In this document: piece by piece, positions 1 through 9,899 of the stretch | How positions within the stretch are numbered: position 1 is the stretch's first letter | How the letters are laid out: the number at the start of each line of letters is the position of its first letter | Assembly (NCBI GenBank): GCA_037176725.1 | Contig: JAZBRS010000044.1 | Coordinates: 5,208,001-5,272,000 of the forward strand | Length of the DNA stretch: 64,000 nucleotides | Direction of reading: 5' to 3' | Origin: Posidonia oceanica | Lineage: Eukaryota > Streptophyta > Magnoliopsida > Alismatales > Posidoniaceae | The notes under the pieces: generated by a model | The model's database searches: none | Told to the model about the DNA's origin: nothing | What the model saw: only the letters and a program-made list of their open reading frames with translations | Made by a program: the position numbers and the translations under genes

Positions 1-1010
1 CGTCATGTTTTTATTTCCGACTCCCTTGGGTCTTCCCCTAGGCATGTCATGCTGTTATTTTCAACTCTGTCGGGTCTTCCCCTAGGCACGTCAAGTTTTT
101 ATTTTCGACTCTCTTGGGTCTTCCCCTAGGCACGTCAAGTTTTATTTTCGACTCCCTTGGGTCTTCCCCTAGGTACGTCAAGTTTTTACTTTCGACTCCC
201 TCGGGTCTTCTCCTAGGCACGTCATGTTTTTATTTTCGACTCCCTTGGGTCTTCCCTTAGGCACGTTATGTTTTTATTTCCAACTCCCTTGGGTCTTCTC
301 TTAGGCATGTCATGTTTTTATTTTCGACTCCCTTGGGTCTTCCCCTAGGCATGTCATGCTGTTACTTTCGACTCCCTCAGGTCTTCCCCTAGGCACGTCA
401 AGTTTTTATTTTCGACTCCCTTGGGTCTTCCCCTAGGCACGTCAAGTTTTTATTTTCGACTCCCTTGGGTCTTCCCCTAGGCACGTCATGTTTTTACTTT
501 CGACTCCCTTAGGTCTTCCCCTAGGCATGTCATGTTTTTATTTTCGACTCCCTTGGGTCTTCCCCTAGGCACGTCATGTTTTTATTTCCGACTCCCTTGG
601 GTCTTCCCCTAGGCATGTCATGCTGTTATTTTCGACTCCCTCGGGTCTTCCCCTAAGCACGTCAAGTTTTTATTTTTGACTCCCTTGGGCCTTCCCCTAG
701 GCACGTAAAGTTTTTATTTTCGACTCCCTTGGGTCTTCTCCTAGGCACGTCAAGTTTTTATTTTCGACTCCCTTGGATCTTCCCCTAGGCACGTCATGTT
801 TTTACTTTCGACTCTCTCGGGTCTTCCCCTAGGCACGTCAAGTTTTATTTTCGACTCCCTTGGGTCTTCCTCTAGGCACGTCAAGTTTTTATTTTCGACT
901 CCCTTGGGTCTTCCCCTAGGCACGTCATGTTATTGTTTCGACTCCTTTAGGTCTTCCCCTAGGCATGTCAGGTTTTTATTTCCGCCTCCCTTGGGTAATC
1001 CCCTCGGCAA
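1..1010 (+). repeat. 44-bp tandem array, about 23 copies
   Basis: Near-perfect direct repeats of 44 bp run from the window edge to about 1010. Each unit has a T-rich half (GTCATGTTTTTATTTTCGAC) followed by a GC-rich half, CCCTTGGG-TCTTC-CCCTAGGC, whose two arms can form a short hairpin. Units vary mainly at the arm tips (CTTGG or CTCGG) and in the T run. The array lies in the 3' untranslated part of element A, about 1.6 kb before its polypurine tract. The short open frames across it are by-products of the repeat. Confidence 0.9.
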
Positions 1011-1620
1011 ATCAGAAAGATACCTGGAGCACAACTGGGATAACAAAGCAAATCAATCAAAGAAAGATCCTCGGAGTATAACCGGGATAACAAAGGAAAT
1101 CAATCAAAGAAAGATCCCCGTAGCACAATCGGGATAACAAAGCAAACCAATCAAAGAAAAATCCCCGGGGCATAACCGGGACACTAAAGCAAAGATTCCT
1201 AGAGCATAACCGGGACACCAAAGCAAAGATCCCCGGAGCATAACCGGGACACCAAAGCAAAGATCCCCGGAGCATAACCGGGATACCAAAGCAAAGATCC
1301 CTGGAGCATAACTGGGACATCAAAGCAAAGATCCCTAGAGCATAACCAGGACACCAAAGTAAAGATCCCTGGAGCATAACCGGGATAACAAAGCAAACCA
1401 ATCAAAAGCAGGTACCCCGGAGCACAACCGGACAAATAAAGTAAACCCCGGAGCACAATCGGACAAATAAAGCAAGCCCTGGAGTACAACCGGACAAACA
1501 AAGCAAGCCCCCGGAGCATGACCGGACAAAAAAAGCAACCTCGGAGCACAATCGGACAAACAAAGCAAAACCAATCAGCAGAAAGAACCCTAGAACATAA
1601 CTGGGTCAACAAAGGAAAGC
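1011..1620 (+). repeat. 34-bp then about 31-bp tandem arrays
   Basis: From about 1021 to 1420 the unit is 34 bp and carries CCCCGGAGCATAACCGGGAC, an inverted repeat (CCCGG, 7-nt loop, CCGGG). From about 1420 to 1600 a shorter derivative of roughly 31 bp continues (GGAGCACAACCGGACAAA). The arms are kept while the A-rich spacer changes length. Minus-strand open frames across the array have no recognisable domain. Confidence 0.85.
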
Positions 1621-1992
1621 CAACGGTATTAGTGAACCCCCTGTTCGCTAACTCTCGGGTCAGAAGATGATGGTCTCCATCGAGAATGTAGGTGGCATTC
1701 AATGAAAAGACACTTGATTCTGACAAATAACGCCAACGGTATCGATGGACTCATCGTTCATTGATTCCGGGTCCCGAGATGACGGTCTCTGTCGAGAATG
1801 TAGGCAACGTTCAATGAAAAGACACCTAATCGTGACAAATAGAGCCAACGCGGCCGGTAGAGAAGAGATCATTTCCCCTTTTGCCTGGGAGCATCATGGG
1901 CCTCTCACTCACCAATCTGCGTATCATGAGACGACGGTCCCCTGGGAGAGTGTAGGCTACACTCGAGGAAAGGGCACCTGATCATGACAAAT
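1618..1992 (+). repeat. Three degenerate direct repeats of about 111-150 bp with an internal hairpin
   Basis: Three units each begin near GCCAACG and end in TGACAAAT. Each contains a hairpin: GAATG/CATTC in unit 1, GAATGT/ACGTTC in unit 2 and the perfect GAGTGTAG-G-CTACACTC in unit 3. The third unit is longer. A similar element lies in inverse orientation near the polypurine tract of element C (about 21690-21760), which suggests a conserved structure of the region before the tract. Confidence 0.65.
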
Positions 1993-2227
1993 TGCATTAA
2001 TGCATGTGTCAGTCTGCCTTGGGTGGTGAGAAAAATTCCTGAGTGAACCCGGTATACAAATTAAAACCGGCGATGATGGAGGAACCTCATTACCTAGGGT
2101 CATGCATTGCATATCATGACCCCTTTTGCATTCCCGTCAGCACGCATCCATGCATAGCGCATTGCACTGCATTCTCATTGTACTGCATTCGCATTGAGTG
2201 GTCGTCGGAATCATTAGCTATCCATCC
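1993..2227. other. Spacer between arrays
   Basis: About 235 bp of unique sequence with several short ATGCATTGCA-like stretches near 2100-2190. No gene or clear signal seen. Confidence 0.5.
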
Positions 2228-2460
2228 TTTTAGTTTGACCCCCGCGGGCTACCCCCGCGGCATGTCTTTTAGTTTGACCCCTACAGGCCATCCCCGTAGC
2301 ATGTCTTTTACTTTGACCCCTGTGGGCCGTCCCCGTAGCATGTCTTTTAGTTTGACCCCCGCGGGCCATCCCCGCGGCAGTGTCCTTTAGCTTGACCCCC
2401 ACGGGCCATCCCCGTGGCATGTCGTTAGTTTGTTCCCCTTAGGAAATCCCTTTGGCCGTG
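2228..2460 (+). repeat. 39-bp tandem array of GC-rich hairpin units
   Basis: About five 39-bp units plus one degenerate unit. Each reads TTTTAGTTTGACC followed by two complementary arms around a constant CCATC-like loop. Arms differ between units and are often compensated: GCGGG/CCCGC, CACGGG/CCCGTG, CTACAGG/CCCGTAG. The skeleton GACYCCC, arm, YCNTC, arm, GGCAYGTC is the same as in the 44-bp array at 1-1010, so the two arrays probably share an ancestor unit. Confidence 0.8.
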
Positions 2461-2596
2461 TTTCTTTAGCCGACCTTCTTTGTGTCTCGTCCAAGTCTGG
2501 TGGCAGTAGGCATTGGATTTCATTTTGGACCCCCAGGTAGCGCCACAGGGGAGTATCGTCTCGCCTCGTAGATAGTTTCATGCCGAAGCCATCTTC
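2461..2596. other. Unique spacer before the polypurine tract
   Basis: Short unique stretch between the 39-bp array and the polypurine tract. Nothing recognisable. Confidence 0.4.
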
Positions 2597-2610
2597 AAGG
2601 AGGGGCAATC
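2597..2610 (+). promoter_or_regulatory. Polypurine tract of element A
   Basis: AAGGAGGGGCAATC directly precedes the TG of the LTR at 2611. The same GAGGGGCA(A)TC core precedes the 3' LTRs of elements C and D on the minus strand. This tract primes plus-strand DNA synthesis in LTR retrotransposons. Confidence 0.85.
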
Positions 2611-2819
2611 TGTAGATACCCCGTTTTGGCACTCCCTTCATGTTAGGATAGTTTTTTGCATTAGGTCGCTTTTAGAGGCCCTCCACCCATTTCTGAATCT
2701 CACTTGAGCCAAATGTTCCTCTCAAGTCCAAAATGCTATACCTTTCTAAGCCCCAATTGTTGGCAACCTGAGTGTTCTTCACGTCCTGACCAATTTTGGA
2801 AGCCAAACAGATTAAGGGT

Positions 2820-2903
2820 GTTGTCCGCTGGCTTCTCAGCGTACAACGTTGGCCGCTGGTTTTCCAGCGGCTAACATTGGCCGCTAGCTTTTTAGCGTTG
2901 AAC
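2820..2903. repeat. Trimer of 28-bp palindromic tokens (A/B family)
   Basis: Three abutting 28-bp units start at 2820, 2848 and 2876. The conserved frame is GTTNNACGC, ten variable bases, GCGTNNAAC, with some substitutions. Unit 2 has twelve-base arms (GTTGGCCGCTGG and CCAGCGGCTAAC) around TTTT, with one G-T type mismatch. The matching trimer in the B LTR is at 19401-19484. Confidence 0.85.
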
Positions 2904-3066
2904 ATGGCAACCCAGTCAGCCAAAGCTTTCCTTATTTGCCTAATCCAGAAACCATGTTTTTGCCTTCTTTGGAACCTGTTGATTGGTCAAAGCCGAGTTT
3001 AATCACACTTAAAGACACCTTAATTGGAGAATCTTCTCTGATCCTGGCAGTTATGACTCGGAGGTC

Positions 3067-3122
3067 GTTATACGCGAGTTCTCTCGCTTATAACGTTATA
3101 CGTTGGTTTTCCAGCGTATAAC
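3067..3122. repeat. Dimer of 28-bp palindromic tokens upstream of the LTR TATA box
   Basis: Units at 3067 (GTTATACGCGAG, TTCT, CTCGCTTATAAC) and 3095 (GTTATACGTTGG, TTTT, CCAGCGTATAAC). The loop-proximal triplets GAG/CTC and TGG/CCA show paired change. The dimer ends 64 bp before the TATA box at 3187. Confidence 0.85.
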
Positions 3123-3186
3123 ACTTATGAAACAGGAAACTTTGCTGACTTGGCTTTTGTGTCCTTTTTTGTTCCTCCCTTGCTTC

Positions 3187-3194
3187 TATAAAAG
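3187..3194 (+). promoter_or_regulatory. TATA box of LTR A
   Basis: TATAAAAG in CTTCTATAAAAGCAAGGG. The equivalent motif is found in inverse orientation in the B LTR at about 19147-19155. It is the likely core promoter of the retroelement, with transcription starting roughly 30 bp downstream. Confidence 0.7.
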
Positions 3195-4011
3195 CAAGGG
3201 TACTCCTACTGAGTTGAAGGCTGGAATTTTGAGAGAGAAAAGAAGTTAAGAAACTTTTGGAACTCACATGCTCTTGAGATTAAAAATTTTAAAGAAGTGA
3301 GGTCCTCAAGAATTGAAAAAGAGAAGAGAGTTTTTAAAAGAAGGAGAGTCTTAGAAAAAGCTTGAGGATCCTTTTGTTGTTGTTGGCTTCATGTCAACAC
3401 AGTTTGTACCTTGGGCATAGACAGAGGAGACTCTATTTCGTTCATTTCTCATTTTTTTTATTTCTAATATTACATTTTTAATTCCGTAGTATAATGAAGC
3501 ATTTTTATTTCAAGTTCATATATTTTTAACTAGGCATACATCTCTTTTAGTTGCAACCGGGGGGATCAAACCCTTCGGGTACGTATCTCACTACGTTTTC
3601 TATACTTTCTTTTCTACTAACTCTGGATAGATTACTACACATATTGATCCATTTTTATATTGTCTTGTTTGTTTTGGTTTGTTAACGTTTGTTATACAAG
3701 GAGGAAGAAGGAAGAAAGAGCTTACCAAGCACGGGCACCCTTGGGCAATGCTGACGTTGTTCCAAGGTAGCTGAACCCGCAACCACACTACATCTCCCCA
3801 AAGGCGTCTTGAGGGCCGGCGAAAGCGAACCGAGAGTGGTGATCACACCGATTCCATCACACGTGGAGTGACGAAGTCGGATACAAAAAATAGGACCTCG
3901 AGAAAGAGAAGATAGAGCGAGCAAAAGAGGGAGCCAAAAGAAGCCTTCTTCTTCCCCAAACCTCCATCATCATCATCTTCTTATTCTCCTTCACAAAATC
4001 CCATATCCACA

Positions 4012-4148
4012 GTAGTCAGAAGTGTGTCATTTATTATCAATAAAATTTTATTTCATCTCTTTTGTCTCCTTTAAATGAATTTGTACGAGTTTTTATGAAG
4101 AAAAAATTAAGAAAATCAGAGTTCAGAAAACTTCCCTGAATTTAAAAT
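4012..4148. other. Element B sequence next to the A insertion
   Basis: AT-rich non-coding sequence right of LTR A, beginning GTAGTCAG. No primer-binding site is present here, which argues that LTR A is a 3' LTR. Confidence 0.5.
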
Positions 4149-4296
4149 GTTGTACGCGGACGTTGGTGCGGCTAACGTTATACGCTGGGAATATCAGCGG
4201 ATAATGTTTTAACTCTCAAAACGTTGGACGGACCATATTGCTCGTATAACACTTTGTCTTCCTGATGTGTTGGACGCCCCAGATCACGCGAATAAT
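4149..4296. repeat. Four 28-bp palindromic tokens upstream of gene B2
   Basis: Units start at 4149, 4177 (29 bp), 4223 and 4269. All keep the GTT-CG-GCG-AA(C/T) frame with variable interiors. They end 10 bp before a TATAAAG at 4306, the likely promoter of pseudogene B2. Confidence 0.8.
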
Positions 4297-4305
4297 GTTG
4301 AATGT

Positions 4306-4312
4306 TATAAAG
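4306..4312 (+). promoter_or_regulatory. TATA box of gene B2
   Basis: TATAAAG in GTTATAAAGCCC, about 120 bp before the first candidate ATG of B2 (4425) and just after a token cluster. Confidence 0.5.
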
Positions 4313-4424
4313 CCCTCGTTCTACGTAGCAGACGGCCACCTTGCTTGCTTTCTCCTTCTTCTTCGACGACTGCGAGCTTCTCCGGCGAACTTTTCCTTGA
4401 TTCCGGCGTACTCTTCCATTCTTC

Positions 4425-7171
4425 ATGGAGAAATGAATTTCCCATTTCTACTCTCGAGCGGCAAAGTGTGCCCGGTCTGGCCCTGGGTCGTCGTCCTTCG
4501 GCGAACTCAGGGAGGCAGCGTTGGCAGTTGTGGAGGCTGCGGTGGCTCTGTCAGTTGCTGCGGTGGCAGGAACGGTGGCAGAGGTGGTGGAGACAGCGGT
4601 GGAGGCGGCCGTAGGGGCTGGACTGGTGACCGGGGAGGTCGTGGAGACAGCGATGGAGGTGGCGGAGACGGTGGCGGAGGCGGCCGTAGGGGCTGGGTTG
4701 GTGACCGGGGAGGTCGTGGAGACGACGGTGGAGGCGGATTCTGGTTCCAGCAGCTCCTTTAGCTACGAGGACTCGGAGGAGGAGTCCGAGGAGACGGTCT
4801 CGGAGACGAGGCCCGAGGTTGGCTTGGACGAGGCGAGGCCTGCAGAGGTGCCACAGGCAAGGCCGGTCAATCCCCTCATTGCGCAATTTGGTGAGGACGA
4901 CGGCTGGTGGTGGAACATGGTTGACTTTATTCGACGGGAGGCGGAGGGCGACGTGAGGGATCCCCCGGACTACTGGCAGGATCAGATCCCTCAGGACGTG
5001 GTATTGGCATCGGGACCGCGTAGGGACGCATCTCGATTGGAGTATGCCACTGCCACGCTAGCTTCGAGGGGGCAGGTAGACATCTTCTTCATTTTTCCTT
5101 CATTTTATTTAGTTATTTCAACTTGACTGATGATTTTCTCGCTTGTTTGCAAAGTCAGGCACCAGCCGTGACCTGTTGCTACTGAGGTCAGGTCCGCCGA
5201 TCCTACGCCTTGCTGTCTACTTTCCAGCAGGAGCGTTTGGATCGGATGGGATTCGGGCATTTCTTGTCCATCCCGGACTTTCCCTTCCGTTCGATGTTCT
5301 TGGAGGCTGTCGCGGAGCAGTGGAACTTCCGCACGAGCTCGATTGTCACGAGGGCGGGCGAGTTTGTCCTCTCCCTTGAGGACATGGTGCGGTTGACCGG
5401 TCTTTGAGTCACAGGCCGACCAGTGACAGGGCGGGTGTGCTCAGGTTATTCAGCCTTGGTGCAGGAGCTTATCGGGCGTCAGCTAGTCATGAGTGGGGAG
5501 CAGCTTGTGGTGATCATTTCTGCGGTTCACCGAGTTAGTGAGTTGGCGGAGACGGCAGCCGGACCGGGCGTCGAGGCCGACCAGCAGCTGCGGGCTTTCC
5601 TCCTAGTGCTATTCGGGGAGGTGCTCTTTTCACATGCCTCCTCGAAGCTGTTGACATGGTTCCTCCCCCTCTTGGCATACTTGGAGCGAGTGGGAGAGTA
5701 CGCCTGGGATGCGGCCAGCTTGGCGCACCCGTACTCCACTCTCTTCTGCTTTACTGACGACAGTTCTCACCAGCTAGGCGGGAACCTGCCATTTCTTTTG
5801 GTAAAATCTACATATTTATGTTTGCATCTTTTAGAAATATCTGTCGAATATTATGTGTTTGCTAAAAGCTTCCACGTTTTGCGTGCAGATGTGGATGTGT
5901 GGATCCACTGCTGAAACCACTGCCACTTCCAGCAGATTGGCAGGGCGCTACGACAGCTGGGGCGTCGGCAGATTCAGCCTCTACCTCCTCCTCACTGAGT
6001 TTGGCGAGAGACACGCGGCGGGGGCAGCTGTGCTCGTCATTGGGTGGACGTCTACGGTCCACAGCTCTTAGACTGGGCCTGTCGTGGTTCTCCTGCTCCG
6101 ATGGATGCCACAAAGGAGGACAAGGCAATGTGGACCGAGTAGATAGATCGGGAGTTTTCTTCTTTGATGATCATCCACCGGTTCCACTTCCTCGGGCGTG
6201 GGAACCTTCCTTTGGGGGACACAGATCCCGGGGAGGCGGTGATGTTCCGTGCGGCTCTGCTAGGTGAGGCGTAGTCCTATTGCGCTCAGTTGGAGATAGC
6301 GGTAAGCTCCTGAATTTGCAACTTGCAATTTATATTTATATCTGATAACTTGCTGACTTCCTTTCTTTTCTTTGCAGCTCAAGGTGGCAGATGAGCAAGC
6401 TCAGTGGGAGCGTGGTCTGTCTCAGCAGCTCTCCGTCCTGACCAGAGAGGTCAAGCGCCTGCGTGCTTCCGCTTATCAAGTATCTCTATATTTATTGTAG
6501 CTTTTGTAGTCTGATTATGAACTGTAACTGACTTGAATCTTTCCTTTCAGCCCTCGACTAGTAGTGCTCCTCCTCCAGACCGCTCAGAGGAGATCTCCCA
6601 TCTCCAAGAGAAGGTAAACATGTCCTTATTTCTTTTTTGCTCTTGGAATCTCCTTGGTTCTGACACCGCTGTTTGTAGGTTGCTTATCTAGAGAGCGAGC
6701 TGAGGGAGTGGGCTGGTGACTTCATAGTTGCCAGCTCTGTCGAGAGGTTGGAGGAGCTGAAGGGGACAGTTGCCACCAGTAGTGCTCGGATTCGGGAGCT
6801 GGAGCAGCAAGTTGCTGACAGGGATACCGAGATCACCCAGTCTCAGGCGGTATGATTTGATTCGGTACTTCTTTATGTCCTCTATGTCCTTGCTTGTATT
6901 TGACATTTTGATTGCTACCCTCCTCAAAGCATGGCAGGGGTTATCTCCCAGCTTGAGTTTGAGCTAGGGCACTACCGGTGGTTTGCCTTTACGGCTGGTG
7001 TTAGGCTCGGGGTGCCCATTCCTTCTGTACCGAGCCGCCGGTTGGGTAGCCACCACTCTCGTCTCCAGGGCTCTATTAGGCGTTTCTGTTCAACAGTCGC
7101 CTCGTCCTCCTACCGCTCCTTCTCCGGCTCCTGCTTCAGCTCCCGAGGGTGAGGGAGAGAGTGCTTCTTAG
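4425..7171 (+). pseudogene. B2: PMD protein with C-terminal coiled coil, multi-exon, antisense to element B
   Basis: The exon structure can be read from splice sites and frame: a first exon to 5075 encoding a long Ala/Val/Glu-rich repeat and an acidic Ser-rich linker; a PMD exon 5159-5800; an exon 5889-6301 scrambled by indels; then short phase-0 coiled-coil exons 6378-6479, 6551-6613 and 6679-6849; and a last exon from about 6930. The PMD part has the family signature: MGFGHFL, then a GEF..SLEDMVRLTGL block near 5235-5407, then LLAYLERVGEYAW. Two TGA codons interrupt it (5183-5185 and 5406-5408). The candidate ATG at 4425 runs into a TGA two codons later. It shares architecture with C2 (24003-28851). 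PMD proteins of plants (MAIN/MAIL type) are nuclear; the role of retroelement copies is unknown. Decayed, so probably inactive. Confidence 0.75.
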
Positions 7172-7642
7172 CCTTCTTGTACTTTAGGGGTATGCCCCGG
7201 TGATCTTGTATAACAAATATATATTTATAGATTTCTGCACATTTAGCATACTTGTCAAATACTTCTTTTCAATACCTTTCTCAAAGTTAAAATGAGTTTA
7301 AGCGACCAATATAGTAAAATAATGGCCCTTAATCCAAATTAACTTGAAACCAGAATATTCAAGTGAAACAGCATGTAAATGACATAGTTACAAGGAAAGA
7401 TTTCACCTGAAAGCTTTACAATTGAGTTTCGAAGTTCTCGGCGCTCTAGTGAGTCATTTACTTGATGAAATGAGCAACCAGAGATTCTGAATGGCCCAGA
7501 TGTCCAAAAAATATGAAACCAACGCTCACACGTGTATTTCAACTTAGTTAAACCTTTGGGACTGGTGAAACAGGTTTACGCAACTCAAACATGGATTAGG
7601 GGGGGTCTAGCCAAGTTCAGTAACTTAAGCCACTGATAAAAC
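7172..7642. other. Intergenic region between B2 and the next tokens
   Basis: Contains the probable B2 3' UTR, including TTGTATAACAAATATATATT near 7208, and otherwise unique AT-rich sequence. No gene seen. Confidence 0.5.
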
Positions 7643-7774
7643 GTTATACGCCATATCTGGTGCGTCCAACATTATTCGTTGTATTTCCTACGTCCAACGC
7701 CGGAAAGCTGATTTAAACGTTATACGCCGCACATGGTGCGGTTAACGTAGGACGCGCTATATCTCGCGTACAAC
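7643..7774. repeat. Four 28-bp palindromic tokens upstream of gene B1
   Basis: Two dimers start at 7643 and 7671, and at 7719 and 7747. The outer GTT/AAC and inner ACGC/GCGT blocks are mostly kept; the second unit is degenerate. The cluster ends 111 bp before the B1 TATA box. Confidence 0.85.
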
Positions 7775-7885
7775 GAAGCGAGCCCAAAATCTTTTCTTTC
7801 CTTTCCTGTTCTTGGCTAATCTTCCGGAATGCTGCGAAATTTTCTCAATACCTGCGTGTGTGATTTCCGACGGCCTTCCTGTGCT

Positions 7886-7893
7886 TATAAAAG
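7886..7893 (+). promoter_or_regulatory. TATA box of gene B1
   Basis: TATAAAAG in GTGCTTATAAAAGCCTGG, 96 bp upstream of the B1 start codon. It resembles the LTR TATA context (CTTCTATAAAAGC). Confidence 0.7.
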
Positions 7894-7988
7894 CCTGGCC
7901 ACCCCTTGGAATTTGTGCACACTTGCCCCTTACATATTTACTGATTTTCTCTTGATTTGTGCTTCTTCCTTTCTTCTCTTTTGCTCTC

Positions 7989-9433
7989 ATGGCTTCTAGT
8001 TCAGTCCCCAATGTTTTCATGCATAACAAGAAGGGAGTTGCAAAACCTTTGGAAGGGATTGAAGGGCATATGATGTCCCTTATCAAAGCAGGGAAAGTAT
8101 GATTTTCTTCATTGGTCCTTTCACTCTCTTTTGATCCTCATGCTTTCAAATTTGTTTGCAGAAAATCCTCAATTTTACCAAAACACCTTGCTTTGATAAT
8201 GACTTCCCCTACTATTCTCCTTGGGTGAAGGAGTTTGTGCTTTGGGCTCGGGAAAGGAAGTTTGTTTTGGCCCGTACACGCTTTGATGGACTTTTGGATT
8301 TATTGGGCACAAACTTGGACTGGCCTCTGCTTCATGTCTCATGCGCCTTCTGGAGTCCCGAGACTCACACTTTCTTCTTTGGGGGTTGTGAGATGACAAT
8401 CCTAGTGGAGGATGTTCATGGCCTGCCTGGTGTGACTCAGATTGGAGCGGCCCAGACAGATATTGATTTCCCGTTGCCATACGGAACAGTAGATATGCAA
8501 ACATTCGTAGACCGTATCTTCATCGTTCCGCCTACCTTCCCAGTGATTAGGGGTCGCAGGCTCGACTTGGCACATCTGTACTTCAGCTTCTGGCGGATTG
8601 AGGACTCTACCTCTCAGGATCAGCTACTGGTGTGTCTGCATTTATTGATTGGAGGCCTCGCAATATTTGTTACCAAGGACTTCTCCTTGGATGTCTATCA
8701 CACTGAGTTCTTGATAGGCCTCACTGAGCACTTCTGGCGTTCTCCTTCAGTTGCCATTCTTGCTGCTACATATCTTGGTCTGACCAGTGTTTCCACCGGA
8801 GGGGATTTTGTAGGCTCTCCTTTCCTTCTTTCTAGGTGGTTGCAGGTCCATTTCCCGAGTGCTGCTACATATCTCGGTCTGACCAGCGTTTCCACCGGAA
8901 GGGATTTTGTAGGCTCTCCTTTCCTTCTTTCTAGGTGGCTGCAGGTCTATTTCCCGAGGCTTGGGCCTGTGAAGACAGATTTGATCGAGGAAAGGGTTTG
9001 CTCTTTGTCCTCTGCTCCCATTGACATCTTTGCGCCTTCCATGTCCCTCTATCATAAGCACCAGGTGCGAGGTTCTTCAGTTGAGTTGGACTTGATAGGG
9101 CCCACCCACTTTATGGTGTATAACTCCCATCGCTGCTTCAAGATGGTGGGACAGAAGAAATGGATGCCACCTCGGCTGAGCTCTATTTCTCGTATTCGGG
9201 TTCGGGAGCGCAGTCTTCCATCTGATGCAGTGATGGTGTACTACATTCGGGCTCTTTGGTCGTCTTTGGACCGCCATGATGATTTAGATGGGCCATCAGC
9301 TGCTCCCTTGACTTGCTCCCTACCACGGGAGGATACGCACTGGAGGTGGTATTCAAAGCTACTGCCCAAACCCGAGGAGTGGGTTGAAGCGACCGGCATG
9401 CTGCGCAGGAAAAGGAAGAAGACGATTAGATAG
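7989..9433 (+). CDS. B1: intact two-exon plant mobile domain-like protein, antisense to element B
   Basis: Exon 1 is 7989-8096 (36 codons, from ATGGCTTCTAG), a 65-bp phase-0 GT-AG intron follows (8097-8161), and exon 2 is 8162-9433. The product is 459 residues without a stop. It matches the PMD pattern: FDGLLDLLGT, then an aromatic-rich strand FWSPETHTFFFGGCEMTI, LVEDVHGLPGV, and later CLHLLIGGLAIF and ATYLGLTSVSTGGDFVGSP. The C-terminus is basic (RRKRKKTIR). A 99-bp segment at 8762 is repeated in frame at 8861, duplicating 33 residues. C1 (22090-23448) has the same intron position and phase and similar length. A TATA box and token cluster lie upstream, and an AATAAA lies about 55 bp after the stop. 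It is the only undamaged antisense gene here, so it could be expressed; molecular function unknown. Confidence 0.8.
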
Positions 9434-9623
9434 GCAATTATTGTAATTTTTTATTTGTGGGACCATGTATTTTCATCTCTTTGAGGGAATAAATATATCT
9501 TTTATTTTTCATCCTTGTTCATGTGCTTTGGACTGTTTTGAGTTTAGAAATACTCCCTGGTGGCTTTGATATTCGACAAAGGGCCCTTTGTCAGAATTCT
9601 ACAGTTTAAGTCACAGTTAAAAC
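9434..9623. other. B1 3' UTR and flank
   Basis: Contains GGAATAAATATATC near 9486, a plausible polyadenylation signal. Otherwise unremarkable. Confidence 0.5.
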
Positions 9624-9675
9624 GTAAGCCGCTCAAACTGGCACTTATAATGTAAGACGCGTAATATCATGCGTC
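9624..9675. repeat. Token dimer, second unit split by solo LTR E
   Basis: The first unit is 9624-9651. The second starts at 9652 and runs to 9675, then resumes at TAAT (15079-15082) after E and one copy of its target duplication are removed. Rejoined it is exactly 28 bp, which supports both the token period and the insertion boundaries. Confidence 0.8.
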
Positions 9676-9899
9676 TATTGACACCCCACATTTTCGCTTA
9701 ATGGATCTCTCTCTGGTGGCTTCAAAACAAGACTTAGAAAACTCTCATCCAAAATCAGGAAAATTAAAAACTTTAGAATCTTGAAATCAAACCCAACCTT
9801 AGCCTTTTTTAACCTAGGAAAACCTACACAAAACTTAGGAAAACCCTCTCAAAACCTTAGATCAAACCCTAGAAATCCTAGGTCACACATTCATACAAA

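Larger units (their letters stand above)
1..4011 (+). mobile_element. Element A: 3' part of a plus-strand Ty3/gypsy LTR retrotransposon
   Basis: Only the 3' end is in the window: tandem arrays (1-2455), a polypurine tract ending at 2610 and a complete LTR at 2611-4011. Orientation follows from the polypurine tract lying directly left of a TGTAGATACC terminus, and from the absence of a primer-binding site to the right of 4011. The LTR is of the same family as the broken LTR at 18407-19534, which lies in opposite orientation. The sequence right of 4011 belongs to element B, so A is inserted in B. The left end and the left copy of the target duplication are outside the window. Confidence 0.8.
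2611..4011 (+). repeat. 3' LTR of element A, 1401 bp
   Basis: Starts TGTAGATACC right after the polypurine tract and ends CATATCCACA. The inverse of this end opens the broken LTR at 18407, next to a primer-binding site. The LTR holds five 28-bp palindromic tokens (2820-2903 and 3067-3122), a TATA box (3187-3194) and the stretch GGGGGGATCAAACCC near 3560, shared with the 18407-19534 copy. No TSD can be checked because the left end of A is off-window. Confidence 0.85.

Noticed and set aside
2611..4011. LTR A as a 5' LTR of an element to the right
   Set aside because: No primer-binding site follows 4011, whereas a polypurine tract precedes 2611.
4265..4762. Glycine-rich protein gene
   Set aside because: This is another frame of the Ala/Val/Glu-coding repeat of B2; the B2 frame continues through splice sites into a PMD domain, the Gly-rich frame does not.
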